This document shows positions 58,501 to 63,869 of a DNA stretch of 64,000 nucleotides, piece after piece. Source of the DNA: Leptasterias polaris (taxonomy: Eukaryota > Echinodermata > Asteroidea > Forcipulatida > Asteriidae); the NCBI GenBank assembly GCA_037783415.1, contig JAZGTN010000060.1, positions 1-64,000 on the forward strand, given 5' to 3'. Under the pieces are notes generated by a model, which was not told where the DNA came from, searched no databases, and saw nothing but the letters and a program-made list of their open reading frames with translations. Numbering within the stretch: position 1 is the first letter of the stretch; the number at the start of each line of letters is the position of its first letter. A program made the translations under genes and the position numbers.

Positions 58501-60546
58501 GCTGCTGTTGGATTTTGAAGAGTTTGTGTGGAGAGGGTCACTGCCAACAGACACAGGGTCTTCATTTATTTACCACAATTAGGAAGTAGTATACATAAAT
58601 GATATGAAAAATTTAACGATTAATTTTTTGATAATCTTTCTCAAAGATAGGAACTCCCAAAAGTAGATAGAAGCTTTGCACTGTGAGGATCAAATGAAAA
58701 ACTATTTGAACAAGAGACTCACAGTAACAACGATGTATAAATCACTTTTGGGAGGAGTGTAGGCTCTGAGTAGAGTCGGTGCGGTCTCCCAACATTCCTC
58801 CCAAAAGAGATTTATGCAAGTTTGTACCCGCAAGTTCCCGAAAGCACCTTGCACTGTAACTTTTTATACATGGTTGTACCCGCAAGTTCCCGAAAGCACC
58901 TTGCACTGTAACCTTTTAAACATGGTTGTACCTGCAAGTTCCCGAAAGTGTTATGCACTGTAACCTATCTGAAGATGTGAAGGGAAGACGTTGTGGTGAA
59001 GAAATTTTTCATTTTAGATGTAGGAGGAAAACCCAAACTTAGGGAAAACCCATGAGTTCAGGTAGGGACTTGAAACACAATCCACATGCAAGACTCTAGT
59101 CAGGAATTCGAACCTAGGTCCACAGAGATGACAGGCACTCTGATTTTCAAGAAAAAAAACACAAAATGTAGCTCAAAATGTGGACAAGAATTTCAGTTAC
59201 AAGACCAGAATCAAAATGAGAAAAACATACATAGGTTTTACAATCATTAAAAAAAAATTATTTGAAAAAACACTATTTATCTTTGGAATTGAAAAAACAT
59301 TTATCAGATTCAAAGTCAACATTTGATAACTCTTTTTTGTAACGAAAGATAATACACAGTGAGGTATTACTATTATTCAATTAAAAAAACACAAGACTGT
59401 GGAACTTGTCTGGTCGTGTGTTTACTCATCTGTCCTTTCTTTATGGTTTACTGGACCGACGCTGAGATCACTGGCCTGGGGCCTGGGGCCTGCGGCCCAA
59501 TGTAAATTTCAATCCCTGCTTGTAAATGAATGAATTTTTGTCTGTCCTTGACAACCCCTCCGCCTGATAGGAATTTTAAAGACGCTATCAACCTTTGACA
59601 TCACATGTTTACAAAACAGACACAGAGCCTAGACTTCCTGCAGATACAATTTGTACACAGCTAAACCGATGACAACAAGAAATCTTGCATTTTATGAAAA
59701 CTACACCGTATGAACTTTTACAAACCTTTATTATGAGAAAATAAGGGGACGCATCTCAACAATTTAGGTGGGTTTCAGAGGATTTAGTAAGTCTGCCTGC
59801 CACTTAGCACTAGGCCTGGGCGACAAGTGAAATTCACTACCCGACTAGTCGCGCTTCAATAAGTTGCAACTGCGACGCTAGTCACGACTATTTTAAAACC
59901 AAAGATTATGGATCACTGCAGGCACAAGGCGGTAAAATTCAGAAGCATGCACTACAATGGATGCCATTGCAGTTAGCAACTAATTTGATGCAACAACATA
60001 TCAGAGCAGACAATGACAAACAGCAGACTAGTGAAATTCACTACCCGACTAGTCGCGCTTCAATAAGTTGCAACTGCGACGCTAGTCACGATTATTTTAA
60101 AACCAAAGATTATGGATCACTGCAGGCACAAGGCGGTAAAATTCAGAAGCATGCACTACAATGGATGCCATTGTAGTTAGCAACTAATTTGATGCAACAA
60201 CATATCAGAGCAGACAATGACAAACAGCAGACTAGTGAAATTCACTACCCGACTAGTTGCACTTCAATTAGTCACAACTTTGACAATAGTCGCAACTTTG
60301 ACAATAGTCACGACTATTTTATCAGTAGTCGTGGCGGCGCAGTTAGCCGGGTAGTTGAGAAGCGGGAGTCGAGACTGGACATAGCAATCAATAGTCGCGA
60401 CTTCGACTCTAAGTAGAACTGGTGGCCCAGGCCTACTTAGCATCCCCCTAAATCCTTGAATTAAGAAAATAAGAACGATGCTTACGGTTCACTAGGTAGT
60501 TACTTATACCGTATGCAGTAATCCCCAGGGAAGACACAGAGTAAAT
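37399..60546 (-). CDS. host gene: four-span membrane protein with C-terminal PPxY (LAPTM4-like), 5' end missing
   Basis: Six short exons join without breaking frame: 60486-60546, 45319-45476, 40590-40682, 39038-39103, 37961-38044 and 37399-37515, read on the minus strand. Each has an AG acceptor and a GT donor, and junction phases agree (phase 1 at the first, 0 at the others). Together they give about 192 residues. These are the end of a first hydrophobic segment, a short loop, membrane segment 2 (IGLYALLTLVTILVIVGVY), segment 3 (YFFLPYLIVMGMLTILQIIT), segment 4 (QLFLAVFFTLA), the polar word YYRELRDG, and a tail with DAPPPYSSL before the stop. Four spans plus a PPxY tail that could bind Nedd4-type WW domains fit LAPTM4 and related tetraspan families. 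This is inference from layout. The start codon and first exon must lie beyond the window. The large intron holds a complete DNA transposon. Confidence 0.72.
37631..37730 (+). mobile_element. tRNA-related SINE head, second copy
   Basis: An A-box-like word (TAGCTCAGTTGGTAGAAG, from 37644) and a B-box-like word (AGATTCAAGTCCC, near 37687) are followed by TTTTTCTTTGCTCTACCC. It resembles the element at 32741. The anticodon stem pairs only partly (CCG/CGG). Confidence 0.5.
37752..37932. repeat. 16-bp minisatellite, about 11 copies
   Basis: The unit is GTTCTTCACCTAATCA, with variants CCTACAAA, CCTACTCA and CCCAATTA at the edges. The middle copies are identical, which suggests recent slippage. It lies in the intron just before the last host-gene exon. 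Confidence 0.9.
37961..38044 (-). CDS. host gene exon, cytoplasmic juxtamembrane part
   Basis: 84 nt, 28 codons, phase 0 on both sides. Acceptor TATACACAG, donor AGG|GTCAGT (a less common donor). It contains GLYYRELRDGQAHIRANYSI. A YYRELRDG-like word right after the last span recurs, from memory, in invertebrate tetraspan proteins of this layout. Confidence 0.65.
38127..38318. mobile_element. MITE family 1, 192 bp, CTG target duplication
   Basis: Starts GGCCCAATTTCATAGAGCTG and ends AGTTCTATGAAATTTGGCC. It is flanked by CTG at 38124-38126 and 38319-38321. Same length as the copy at 33188-33379. CAG and CTG flanks together give CWG. Confidence 0.85.
38491..38607 (-). repeat. dispersed repeat related to the 81-bp insertion at 33860
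   Basis: GCAAACTGCTTACCAACCAA and the flanking about 78 bp are the inverted copy of 33860-33940. It continues with GGCCTGATGTTTCGACCCTA and TCTTTCTCAAAGGC, a word I recall as widespread in marine invertebrate repeats. Confidence 0.6.
38608..39037. other. intron, no gene seen
   Basis: A/T-rich intron sequence with repeated CTCGG and AGTACT words around 38630-38790 (for example GTACTCGG and GTACTTAG), possibly a decayed tandem repeat. No coding signal on either strand. Confidence 0.4.
39038..39103 (-). CDS. host gene exon, membrane span 4
   Basis: 66 nt, 22 codons, phase 0 on both sides. Acceptor TTTAATTACAG, donor AAC|GTAAGT. It reads FMFATLPSVGQLFLAVFFTL plus AN. Confidence 0.75.
39205..39392. 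mobile_element. fold-back element of about 188 bp
   Basis: The outer arms are inverted copies: GTGGGTATACAATGTAAACA (from 39235) pairs with the complement ending near 39368. The inner parts also pair (AAGCATGGC/GCCATGCTT and CAGTGTGC/GCACACTG). The whole segment can fold into one long hairpin. No coding frame. Confidence 0.8.
39395..39500. mobile_element. MITE family 2, decayed fragment
   Basis: TTTCGATTTCACAAAACACC, CAGTGACTTGTATTGTGACA and CATCACAG match the internal order of the family 2 copies at 34841 and 35825. The far terminus is decayed. Confidence 0.55.
39501..40489. other. intron, no gene recognised
   Basis: Open frames of up to 112 codons occur here on both strands, but none shows a domain, and they overlap each other in antisense. 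The part at 39600-39800 has the feel of an old dispersed repeat. A poly(A) run lies at 40435-40453. Confidence 0.4.
40490..40578 (-). mobile_element. tRNA-derived SINE fragment next to a host exon
   Basis: GCACTGTATACTCAGTACTT, the CCACAGGCAAATCACTC word and a reverse B box (GGGATTCGAACCC) match the SINE pair at 60621-60860. It stops near 40578, about 10 bp from the donor of the host exon at 40590-40682. Confidence 0.7.
40590..40682 (-). CDS. host gene exon, membrane span 3
   Basis: 93 nt, 31 codons. Acceptor CGCTCCAG, donor GTG|GTAAGA. It reads LQRYFFLPYLIVMGMLTILQ and continues strongly hydrophobic. A SINE fragment ends about 10 bp from its donor, on the intron side. Confidence 0.75.
40809..40946. 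mobile_element. palindromic MITE-like element
   Basis: Arms 40821-40865 and 40894-40938 (45 nt each) are inverted copies with few mismatches. They contain GAGTTCTTAAACGG and TTTTATTCCC, around a 28-nt loop. Outer words ATTTATGATTATGGGAATA and TATTCCCATTCATAAAT extend the pairing. Confidence 0.8.
40933..41054 (+). repeat. 61-bp tandem duplication
   Basis: ATTCCCATTCATAAATGCCC through AAAATCGGTGGTAA occurs twice in a row, 61 bp apart, with no difference visible. The first copy overlaps the end of the palindromic element, so the duplication is younger than that element. Confidence 0.9.
41055..41542. other. no gene seen
   Basis: GC content rises around 41380-41510. Direct repeats of CAATTGGACCCCACAAGG-like words occur at about 41190-41250. 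Open frames on the minus strand lack recognisable domains. Confidence 0.4.
41543..42845 (+). mobile_element. 5'-truncated non-LTR retrotransposon with (TTGAA)n tail
   Basis: The open 3' part of a reverse transcriptase (41546-42487) is followed by about 330 bp of 3' untranslated sequence ending in ATAAATTAAATTGAATTGAA and a short run of TTGAA/ATTGA units to 42842. Loss of the 5' end and a short tandem 3' tail instead of poly(A) are typical of CR1/L2/Rex1-type insertions. Confidence 0.85.
41546..42487 (+). CDS. reverse transcriptase, C-terminal part (CR1/L2/Rex1-type), 5'-truncated
   Basis: 313 codons without a break. LSTGVPQGCVLSPLLFSLFT (residues about 53-72) is the conserved block before the catalytic box. 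YADDTVL (about 86-92) supplies the paired catalytic aspartates. HLIINVSKTKEMVF and DEYKYLGTVVDSQLNW are the following palm/thumb blocks, and the end NRFRNSFLPHAI is typical of this clade. The endonuclease domain and the first reverse-transcriptase blocks are missing. The ATG at 41546 is by chance at the truncation point. The long open frame suggests a young insertion, but it cannot act without the missing half. It lies in a host-gene intron, antisense to that gene. Confidence 0.85.
   Translation: MFLYDTIRPQTLLHKLQNLNVNPQLSLWINDFLLQRSQRVRVNGVSSDITHLSTGVPQGCVLSPLLFSLFTSDFKVQSDSCILIKYADDTVLTGLISDNDELDYRTNIDLFVNWCVENHLIINVSKTKEMVFNFKRTKQTMSPVKLNDVSVEVVDEYKYLGTVVDSQLNWNSNTTKVYKKANQRLHFVRKLKSFNVNTRVLKLFYQSTIQSVITFCSITWFNSLTISNRKKLERIVKHAGRIIGEDIDGLQKLVHNSLMCKFSSIMSDNTHPLNSSVVTNKSGRIRQLSLKTNRFRNSFLPHAIHNFNCKFCR
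42985..43412 (+). mobile_element. full-length tRNA-Leu/Ser-type SINE with (ATT)n tail
   Basis: The head at 42988-43072 looks like a class II tRNA. It has an A box (GTGGCCGAGCGGATAAGAGC), an extended variable arm, a B box (GGGTTCGAATCCC), and end GTCGTGACAC pairing with the start. The body follows (CATGCTTCGTCCTTCGGATG, GAACCCAGTGCACTTATCG, CGCCCCGGTGTTCCTGGTTT). The 3' end is GCGCTTTGAGACACCCATCG then TATAAAGCGCTATATAAG and an ATT run. Four other copies are in the window, three of them interrupted by other elements. Probably transcribed by RNA polymerase III from the A and B boxes. Confidence 0.9.
43515..43690 (-). mobile_element. SINE fragment, reverse
   Basis: TATGAGAGCCACTAATATAG, AGCACCTTGTTAAGGTTCAC, ACACCGGGGCAAACC and TTATGTGCATTAC match the body of the SINE at 42985-43412. 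Head and tail are missing. Confidence 0.7.
43691..44600. other. no gene recognised
   Basis: TCATGACCTTTACTTTGACC near 43788 recurs near 35976, marking another dispersed repeat. Short open frames (up to 106 codons) have no recognisable domain. The sequence lies in a host-gene intron. Confidence 0.4.
44608..45018 (+). mobile_element. about 400-bp non-coding dispersed element, copy 2
   Basis: Inverted copy of 35345-35760. GTATACGCTTGG near the start, CACTCTTAAAATTAATGGCA, CGCGACCACCTTTTGAAATG, and AAAGGTATACTTTGCCTTTA at the end. Similarity is clear but with many differences, so the two insertions are old. Confidence 0.7.
45019..45318. other. intron with a diverged direct repeat
   Basis: GGATGATAATGAATGGTCCG near 45146 and GGATGATTTTTGATTGGTCA near 45266 are diverged direct copies, each followed by GACAGT-GGAGGGTT. 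No gene is seen. Confidence 0.45.
45319..45476 (-). CDS. host gene exon, membrane span 2
   Basis: 158 nt. Two in-frame acceptors three bases apart (CAGCAG) both complete the codon begun by the previous exon. The exon starts DMIQQAFNLTSLHMNMAM and holds span 2 (YALLTLVTILVIVGVY), ending at donor AGA|GTAAGT. NLT is a possible N-glycosylation site in the loop between spans 1 and 2. Confidence 0.75.
45772..46957 (+). repeat. left inverted arm of the ISL2EU-type element
   Basis: This is an inverted copy of about 52160-53332 with indels. The match is close over the outer 165 bp. An indel region follows near 45945-45990. Then a mirror of the nuclease first exon occurs (GGCTCAAACGTTGGCTAGCT to CAGAGCTTGTAAAAAGGTAA), and then the mirrored intron up to TTTCAGAGTGAATGATTACA near 46912-46931. 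Similarity fades at about 46957. The mirrored exon has an in-frame stop, so it no longer codes for the SAP region. Confidence 0.85.
46972..47003 (+). repeat. internal degenerate copy of the transposon terminus
   Basis: GCCCATATTTTTCCACCGCT followed by TGAGGGCACTTT resembles the outer end GCCCCGTATTTTTGACCGCG plus TGAGGGCGCCCT. It is preceded by AT, as the outer end is, and starts exactly 1,200 bp inside that end. Confidence 0.7.
47037..48827 (+). CDS. THAP-domain DDE transposase (ISL2EU type), two exons
   Basis: Exon 1 is 47037-48048 and exon 2 is 48475-48827, joined at CAG|GTGAGC and GATGCAG|GT in matching phase, for 454 residues. A THAP zinc finger at residues 1-80 has C4/C5, C9, C53 and H56 and ends with a TVIPTIFPW word. 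A short coiled coil lies at about 121-150. A helix-turn-helix follows (LAERFGISQSSVSKIF, about 231-246). The nuclease core has D289 (IIIDATEIQ), D364 (VMADKGF) and E411 (HIERCMEQIK), a full DDE set of the DDE_Tnp_4 kind. THAP presumably binds the element ends. I start at 47037 because the frame upstream has no ATG and this one places the zinc finger at the N-terminus. Its 3' end faces that of the nuclease gene, with about 1 kb between. Confidence 0.88.
48828..49879. other. spacer between the two convergent transposon genes
   Basis: A/T-rich sequence without an open frame of note. It should hold the 3' untranslated ends of both genes, and several AATAAA-like words occur. A diverged AAATTATTTGGTG / AAATTTAGTGTACTGGTTG repeat lies at about 48840-48890. 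Confidence 0.5.
49880..52922 (-). CDS. SAP-SWIM-YqaJ nuclease protein of the ISL2EU-type element, three exons
   Basis: Exons 52759-52922, 52027-52204 and 49880-51577 join in phase (donors GTAAAC and GTGAGC, acceptors TTTCAG and TTGACAG), giving 679 residues. A SAP-like DNA-binding motif lies at about 23-60 (VIQLKRWLACR, SGNKAELVKRVNDY) and spans the first junction. A SWIM zinc finger (YCSCPAGLSGICCHVAAF) is at about 209-226. A basic, low-complexity linker follows. The YqaJ-type PD-(D/E)XK fold is at about 425-620: NWFKHRQGKVTAS, GIEFEPKAAEAY (E490/E492), LGASVDRIV (D532), IAEIKSP (E548, K550) and YQIQCQMAVT. The catalytic residues look complete. YqaJ relatives are phage-type exonucleases; the role in transposition is not known. 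The ATG at 52922 has a good ACCATGG context. Confidence 0.88.
52160..53332 (-). repeat. right inverted arm of the ISL2EU-type element
   Basis: Pairs with 45772-46957. It holds the promoter side and first exon of the nuclease gene, its first intron and the start of exon 2. A poly(C) and CA-rich run at 52638-52660 is one of the indels between arms. Confidence 0.85.
53507..53850 (+). repeat. dispersed repeat, copy 1
   Basis: AGAATCAAAATAAGAAAGAC, TCAGAATCAAAGTCAACACT and TTTACTGGCCCGACACTAAA follow in the same order as in 59200-59520. A shorter reverse piece with GGCCAGTAAACTC lies near 37197. Similarity is moderate. Confidence 0.5.
53883..54005 (+). CDS. possible first exon of an unknown gene
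   Basis: An ATG in fair context (CAAAATGG) opens 41 codons, MEPYVMRQPAIEHYNNW to DCDDSPPLKV, and meets a good donor (GTT|GTAAGA) just before an in-frame stop. The composition (W, Y, H, Q, acidic patch) looks protein-like and differs from the surrounding A/T-rich repeats. No domain is recognised and no second exon was identified. It lies on the opposite strand to the host gene, inside its intron. It may be coincidental. Confidence 0.35.
54010..54965. other. no gene recognised
   Basis: Intron sequence with a poly(G) run at about 54217-54229. AAATCCTTCT/CAAATTCCTTCT words are repeated around 54645-54780, with a possible inverted match (GAAGGATTTGGGC). No coding frame is convincing. Confidence 0.4.
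55038..55240. mobile_element. hairpin-ended non-autonomous element nested in a SINE
   Basis: Inverted terminal parts GATCCATTAAGCCCCGCC (about 55083-55100) and GGCGTGGCTTAATGGATC (about 55216-55233). The interior includes GTGATTGGTCAATGAG and an inner inverted pair (CACGAAACCCGATCACC/GGTGATCAGATTTCGCG). A separate perfect palindrome (55039-55089) forms the left edge. No coding capacity. Confidence 0.75.
55039..55089. repeat. perfect palindrome, 25-bp arms, 1-bp loop
   Basis: Left arm 55039-55063 starts ATGGATCGATCTATTATCAC. Right arm 55065-55089 is its exact complement, around a single G at 55064. The words GGATCGATC and ATAATAGATC make it look like an end-joined terminal repeat. Confidence 0.95.
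55770..58430. repeat. 104-bp minisatellite, about 26 copies
   Basis: The unit contains CTGTTGGACTCTGATTATGG, CCATGTAAAGCAT, TAGTGCAGT and CTCAGTCCAACACCATTCAG. Starts are 104 bp apart (55882, 55986, 56090 and so on). Copies 2-10 (to about 56815) have TTTACTAGTG with TCCT or CCCC. Copies from 11 on have TTTATTAGTGCAGTTCTC. The order of variants in copies 12-17 is repeated in 18-23, so a 624-bp block was duplicated. One unit near 58125 has a 13-bp internal duplication. The first and last copies are the most diverged. Confidence 0.95.
58431..58736. other. no gene seen
   Basis: Sequence right of the minisatellite, A/T-rich, without coding signal on either strand. Confidence 0.4.
58737..58816. 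repeat. short inverted repeat
   Basis: ATAAATCACTTTTGGGAGGA and TCCTCCCAAAAGAGATTTAT are 20-bp arms with one mismatch around about 36 bp. The right arm runs into the 52-bp tandem repeat. Confidence 0.8.
58821..58975. repeat. 52-bp tandem repeat, three copies
   Basis: GTACCCGCAAGTTCCCGAAA is repeated at 58824, 58876 and 58928, with GCACTGTAAC in each copy. The third copy is more diverged (ACCTGCAAG, GTGTTATGC). Confidence 0.9.
58976..59800. other. no gene; contains dispersed repeat copy 2
   Basis: 59200-59520 matches 53507-53850 in word order (CAGAATCAAAATGAG, ATCAGATTCAAAGTCAACAT, GTTTACTGGACCGACGCTGA). The remainder is A/T-rich. GGCCTGGGGCCTGGGGCCTG at about 59472 is a short GC-rich tandem. 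Confidence 0.45.
59811..60435. mobile_element. hAT-type non-autonomous element, 625 bp, 8-bp target duplication
   Basis: Ends TAGGCCTGGGCGAC and GGTGGCCCAGGCCTA are inverted. Flanks are CTTAGCAC (59803-59810) and CTTAGCAT (60436-60443), an 8-bp duplication with one difference. The 8-bp length and the TAGGCCTGGG-type end fit the hAT superfamily. Inside, a 204-bp unit is repeated (59827-60030 and 60031-60234) with a third partial start. Subterminal ACTAGTCGC/GTCGCGACT words repeat in both orientations, likely transposase-binding sites. No transposase frame. Confidence 0.85.
59827..60234. repeat. 204-bp direct duplication inside the hAT-type element
   Basis: Two almost identical 204-bp copies, beginning GTGAAATTCACTACCCGACT at 59827 and 60031, with a partial third at 60235. 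Only a few single-base differences are visible (for example CACGACTATT versus CACGATTATT). Confidence 0.9.
60486..60546 (-). CDS. host gene exon (first seen in the window)
   Basis: 61 nt after acceptor CTATTGCAG and before donor GTAAGC. It reads IYSVSSLGITAYGISNYLVN plus one base (C), as expected for the outer half of a first membrane span. It enters in phase 0, so an upstream exon is required. Confidence 0.65.
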
Positions 60547-60614
60547 CTGCAATAGAAAAATATAGTTAAAATTAATTACATAATTTGGTTTTTACCCTTA
60601 CATTGATGGGCATT

Positions 60615-60862
60615 AAGCACTGTATACTCAGTACTTTCCCCGATTTCTGTGAAAAAAATCCACAGGCAAATCACTCGGGTGGGATTCGAACCCACGGCCT
60701 TTGCATTGCTAGAGCAGGGCTATGTCTTTCCTCCAGACCTCCGAGCTAGCCCGCTTGCTGGAGACAGTTCTAGAAATGCAGTTCATGGGTTCGAGTCCCT
60801 ACCGAGTGATTTACCTGAGGATTTTTTCCACAGAACTCGGGAAAGTAATGAGTATACGGTGC
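60615..60862. mobile_element. head-to-head pair of tRNA-derived SINEs
   Basis: The left half is reversed (GCACTGTATACTCAGTACTT, then GGGATTCGAACCCACGG). The right half is forward (GGGTTCGAGTCCCTACCGAG, then GAACTCGGGAAAGTAATGAG and TATACGGTGCTT). Each half has a B box, and an A-box-like GCTAGCTCGGAGGTCTGG is seen in reverse around 60735-60753. The two halves mirror each other for about 90 bp on each side. A single copy of the family lies at 40490-40578. Confidence 0.75.
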
Positions 60863-60872
60863 TTAAAGGTAT

Positions 60873-60950
60873 TATACAGGATTGGTAGAGCTGACAAAAC
60901 AGTCGCAAACAAAGTTCATGTTTTGTGTGATTAACCATATATTGATCAAT
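60873..60950 (-). mobile_element. MITE family 4, one end only
   Basis: TTATACAGGATTGGTAGAGC and AAAGTTCATGTTTTGTGTGA match the right end of 36384-36747 in inverted orientation. Similarity stops near 60945. Confidence 0.6.
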
Positions 60951-61181
60951 TATGTGTTTTTGTTTCTTCTTCTTTTTTTGGGGGGCTCAGTCAACAGATA
61001 TTTTTATAGTGGAGTTCGTACCACCAGTTCGCCCACTCGGATTGCAAAATATCCTGATGTCATCATTGCCTTTTCTGTGTTTTATGTTTTATTTTTTGGT
61101 TTTTATTTTATTTTGGGGGGTTCTTTTTAACCCTTCTTCCTCCTACTTCTTGCTCTTGGCCTTCTATCTGTTCTTCGTCTC

Positions 61182-63778
61182 TCACTCCTTCTCTTTTTCC
61201 ATCCTCTGTTTTTTCTCTTTCTGACTGTTCTTCTTCTTCTTCTCTTTCTTGTCTGTTTTCCCTCGTTTCTTCTCTGATGTCTGTTTGGAGCGCTCATTGG
61301 ACGTGCTGGTGTCTGCTGCTGATGATGAGTCAGTCATGGCCTTGCTGGCATGCTCATGGAATTTGATGAAGCAAGTTCCAGGACATAGGTTAAGCATGCA
61401 CTGCTTGCATCCGAATCTAGTTGTCTTTATTCGTCCTGATGCAGTGACCCCGTTGTGACTGATGCACCATCTACATCTTTTGGGGTAGAGCCCTGGCATC
61501 TTTGACGAGATGTGGCCACCTATATTGTGATGAGCGACGGGTAAAGATGCCTTGCTCTGACGGTGGCTTGAGCCGTCGGCATAGCCATCAATAAAGTCCA
61601 TGGCCAAAGACAGGACGAATTGGCTGTGTGTGAGGGGCTTTGATGGTGCTGGCACATCACTGACATCACTGTCCTCAGTTGACTGAGTATCAATGTGGTG
61701 ATGCTGCTTGTAGGCAATATAGGCATTGACCCTTGCAATATCCAGTAGAAAGTAGAGGATTTTTTTCCACCAATACTGAGACTTTCTTGAACACGTGTGA
61801 TAGGCACGGAGTTGGTCGCTTCTGTCTACTCCGCCCATGTACTTGGTGTAGTCACACACCTGAGGATGAAAAAAAAGGAAATTTTTTAAAAACTTCCAAT
61901 ATAAATACAGCACACAATTCAATGTAAAGATAGCATCTGATAAAAAAAAATTACAAGGAAAATACATACCTGAGGGGGGGCAGCAATTGTCTTGGTTACT
62001 CTTCGGGCAGTGATGTCATCTGGTATCTTGCGGTTGAGGGTGTGGACATCCGGGTCACGCCAGCCTTGATGTGATGTAGACAGTGTCAGCATGACCCGGC
62101 TGTCCTTCCACGCTGTTACCACCATCTGGCCATTCTGCCGGCTATAGAAAGTGCCACGAGGAACTTTGGTCATGTTTTTCATGCGCTGTTTGTTTGGATT
62201 TTTGTTGGAGTTGGTTAGATCTTTAGGAAGTCCTCTACTGTTGCTCTTCACTGCGCCGGTGAGGTAGGTTTTTTTTGTTAAGAGCAGTTCAGCGAGTGGC
62301 ACTGATGTATACAGCCTATCTGTATAAATATTGTGGTAGCGCCCAAGATGGTGCTTTGCAACTTTCATGGCTATTGCTGTCATCTTTGTCGGCTTGTTAC
62401 TCCATGGATGGACAATGAAGTTGAGGACGGCACCAGTTATGGACTCGGCAAGAACATAGATTTTGAAACCAGCCCGGATCGGTTTCAGAGGCATGAAGAA
62501 CTTCTTCACTGCTGACTTGAACCCTCGGTACTTGATCATGGCTTCATCGATGGTCAAATTTCGAGCTGCATTATACTTGTGGAGGCATTGCTGCCTCACA
62601 CGCTCCCATATCGGCTCCAGTGGGTAGAGGGGGTGCCTTTTCTTGTATTTGTATTGGTGTGCCTTATCATAGTATGAAGGGTCTTTGTCGGGGTCGTTGC
62701 AAGCAAGATAGGTGTTTATTGTGTTGAACCGGTTCCTGGACATGGTTGAGGAGATGAGATTGTTCCGGAGTCCTGGGTGGGTCGACCAGTAGTTTCTGTA
62801 GTTTGCCTGCTTTATCAGCCCCATCAGAATGTGTATTCCGAACCATGCCCGAATCTCCGCTAGGTTGGTCGTTTTTGTCCCAGCTTCCCTCATCTTTAGG
62901 TTGGTCCACTTAACGATCAGCAGCAGCAAACTCAGGGGAAAAAACTGGAAAAAATATTTGATGGCTGAGCTCGAGCGTGTGAATGATGCACCTAGCGGGT
63001 TTTTCACTATGAACGACCGCACCATCACATTCTGCAAAGATCTTGTCCAGCCATGGTCATCTGGGGGGTAGTTGCGTGCTTGAGCGATGGGAGGCTCTGG
63101 GTCGTTGTCTGACTCCGGCTCTACCACTCTTCTTCTTCTTCTTCTTTTGATATTTTCCTTTGGTGCCAGATGTCTCTTTCTTGTCTTCGGGGCTGGCTCG
63201 GGGATGTCACTGTCATCCTGTTCATCCTCTTCGTCTTTATCGGCCTTGTAGTCTTCTTCATCATCCGAATCAGCGACGTCGGGATCTTCCCCATCTCCAT
63301 CACCCCAATCATCGTGGCAAGGATCATCACCAACATCATGCTCACCATCACTTTCTTCAGCTACATGTAAGTCATCCTCATCATGACTTCCATCAAACCA
63401 GTCACTGCCAACACTGCTGTCAGTCTGCCGTGATGACTCGGCACACTGGTCTTCTGCCATCATTTCTTCTACCGCCTGATCTATATACTCCTCATCACTC
63501 TCAGAGGAGCTGACAACTGCTCTGTATTTTTTCCCAAAGTGGACACCAGCAGCTTTGGCACTCGTGTATACCACACTTCTCAGCTCCTGCTTTTGGGCAT
63601 CAGCCTGACGCCGCAAAAAACCTTCATCTTTCTCCTTTGGTAGAGGTTCTTTTCCCCTTCCTTTCTTTTTGCTCACACCTTTTCTTGGTGTTCCTTTCCC
63701 CATGGCAGATCTTGTGAAAACATAAGACTCCTCTTGAGTTAAAGACTGTTGCAATGCTCTTGCTTCTCTCGATGACAT
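61182..63778 (-). CDS. piggyBac-type transposase, two exons
   Basis: Exon 1 (61970-63778) and exon 2 (61182-61859) join at CTCAG|GTATGT and CATCCTCAG|GTG in phase 0, giving 828 residues. The N-terminus is basic, then strongly acidic (about 95-190, rich in D and E), then a basic patch (RRRRRR). The DDE_Tnp_1_7 core runs from about 235. D411 (NLTIDEAMIKYRGF), D487 (HNIYTDRLYTSVPLAELL) and D615 with D618 (YMGGVDRSDQLRAYH) match the catalytic aspartates of the family. A C-terminal cysteine-rich finger follows (KRCRWCISHNG, FGCKQCMLNLCPGTCF). The tail after it is lysine-rich and partly encoded by the inverted repeat. I chose the ATG at 63778 as the first in-frame start inside the left-hand repeat. 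Further upstream the frame has no supporting family feature. No break is seen. Confidence 0.85.
61248..61314 (+). repeat. 67-bp inverted repeat, left copy
   Basis: CTTGTCTGTTTTCCCTCGTT to GGACGTGCTGGTGTCT. One base differs from the complement of 63803-63869. On the minus strand it encodes part of the transposase tail (STSNERSKQTSEKKRGK). Confidence 0.9.
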
Positions 63779-63802
63779 GATTGCTAAAAGGTTGTCTGAA
63801 GT

Positions 63803-63869
63803 AGACACCAGCACGTCCAATGAGCGCTCCAAACAGACAGCAGAGAAGAAACGAGGGAAAACAGACAAG
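63803..63869 (-). repeat. 67-bp inverted repeat, right copy
   Basis: AGACACCAGCACGTCCAATG to ACAGACAAG, complementary to 61248-61314. It lies just upstream of the chosen transposase start. Confidence 0.9.

Noticed and set aside
63160..63513. Plus-strand open frames over the piggyBac gene
   Set aside because: They are antisense to the acidic region of the transposase, where repeated GAT/GAA codons read as open frames on the other strand.
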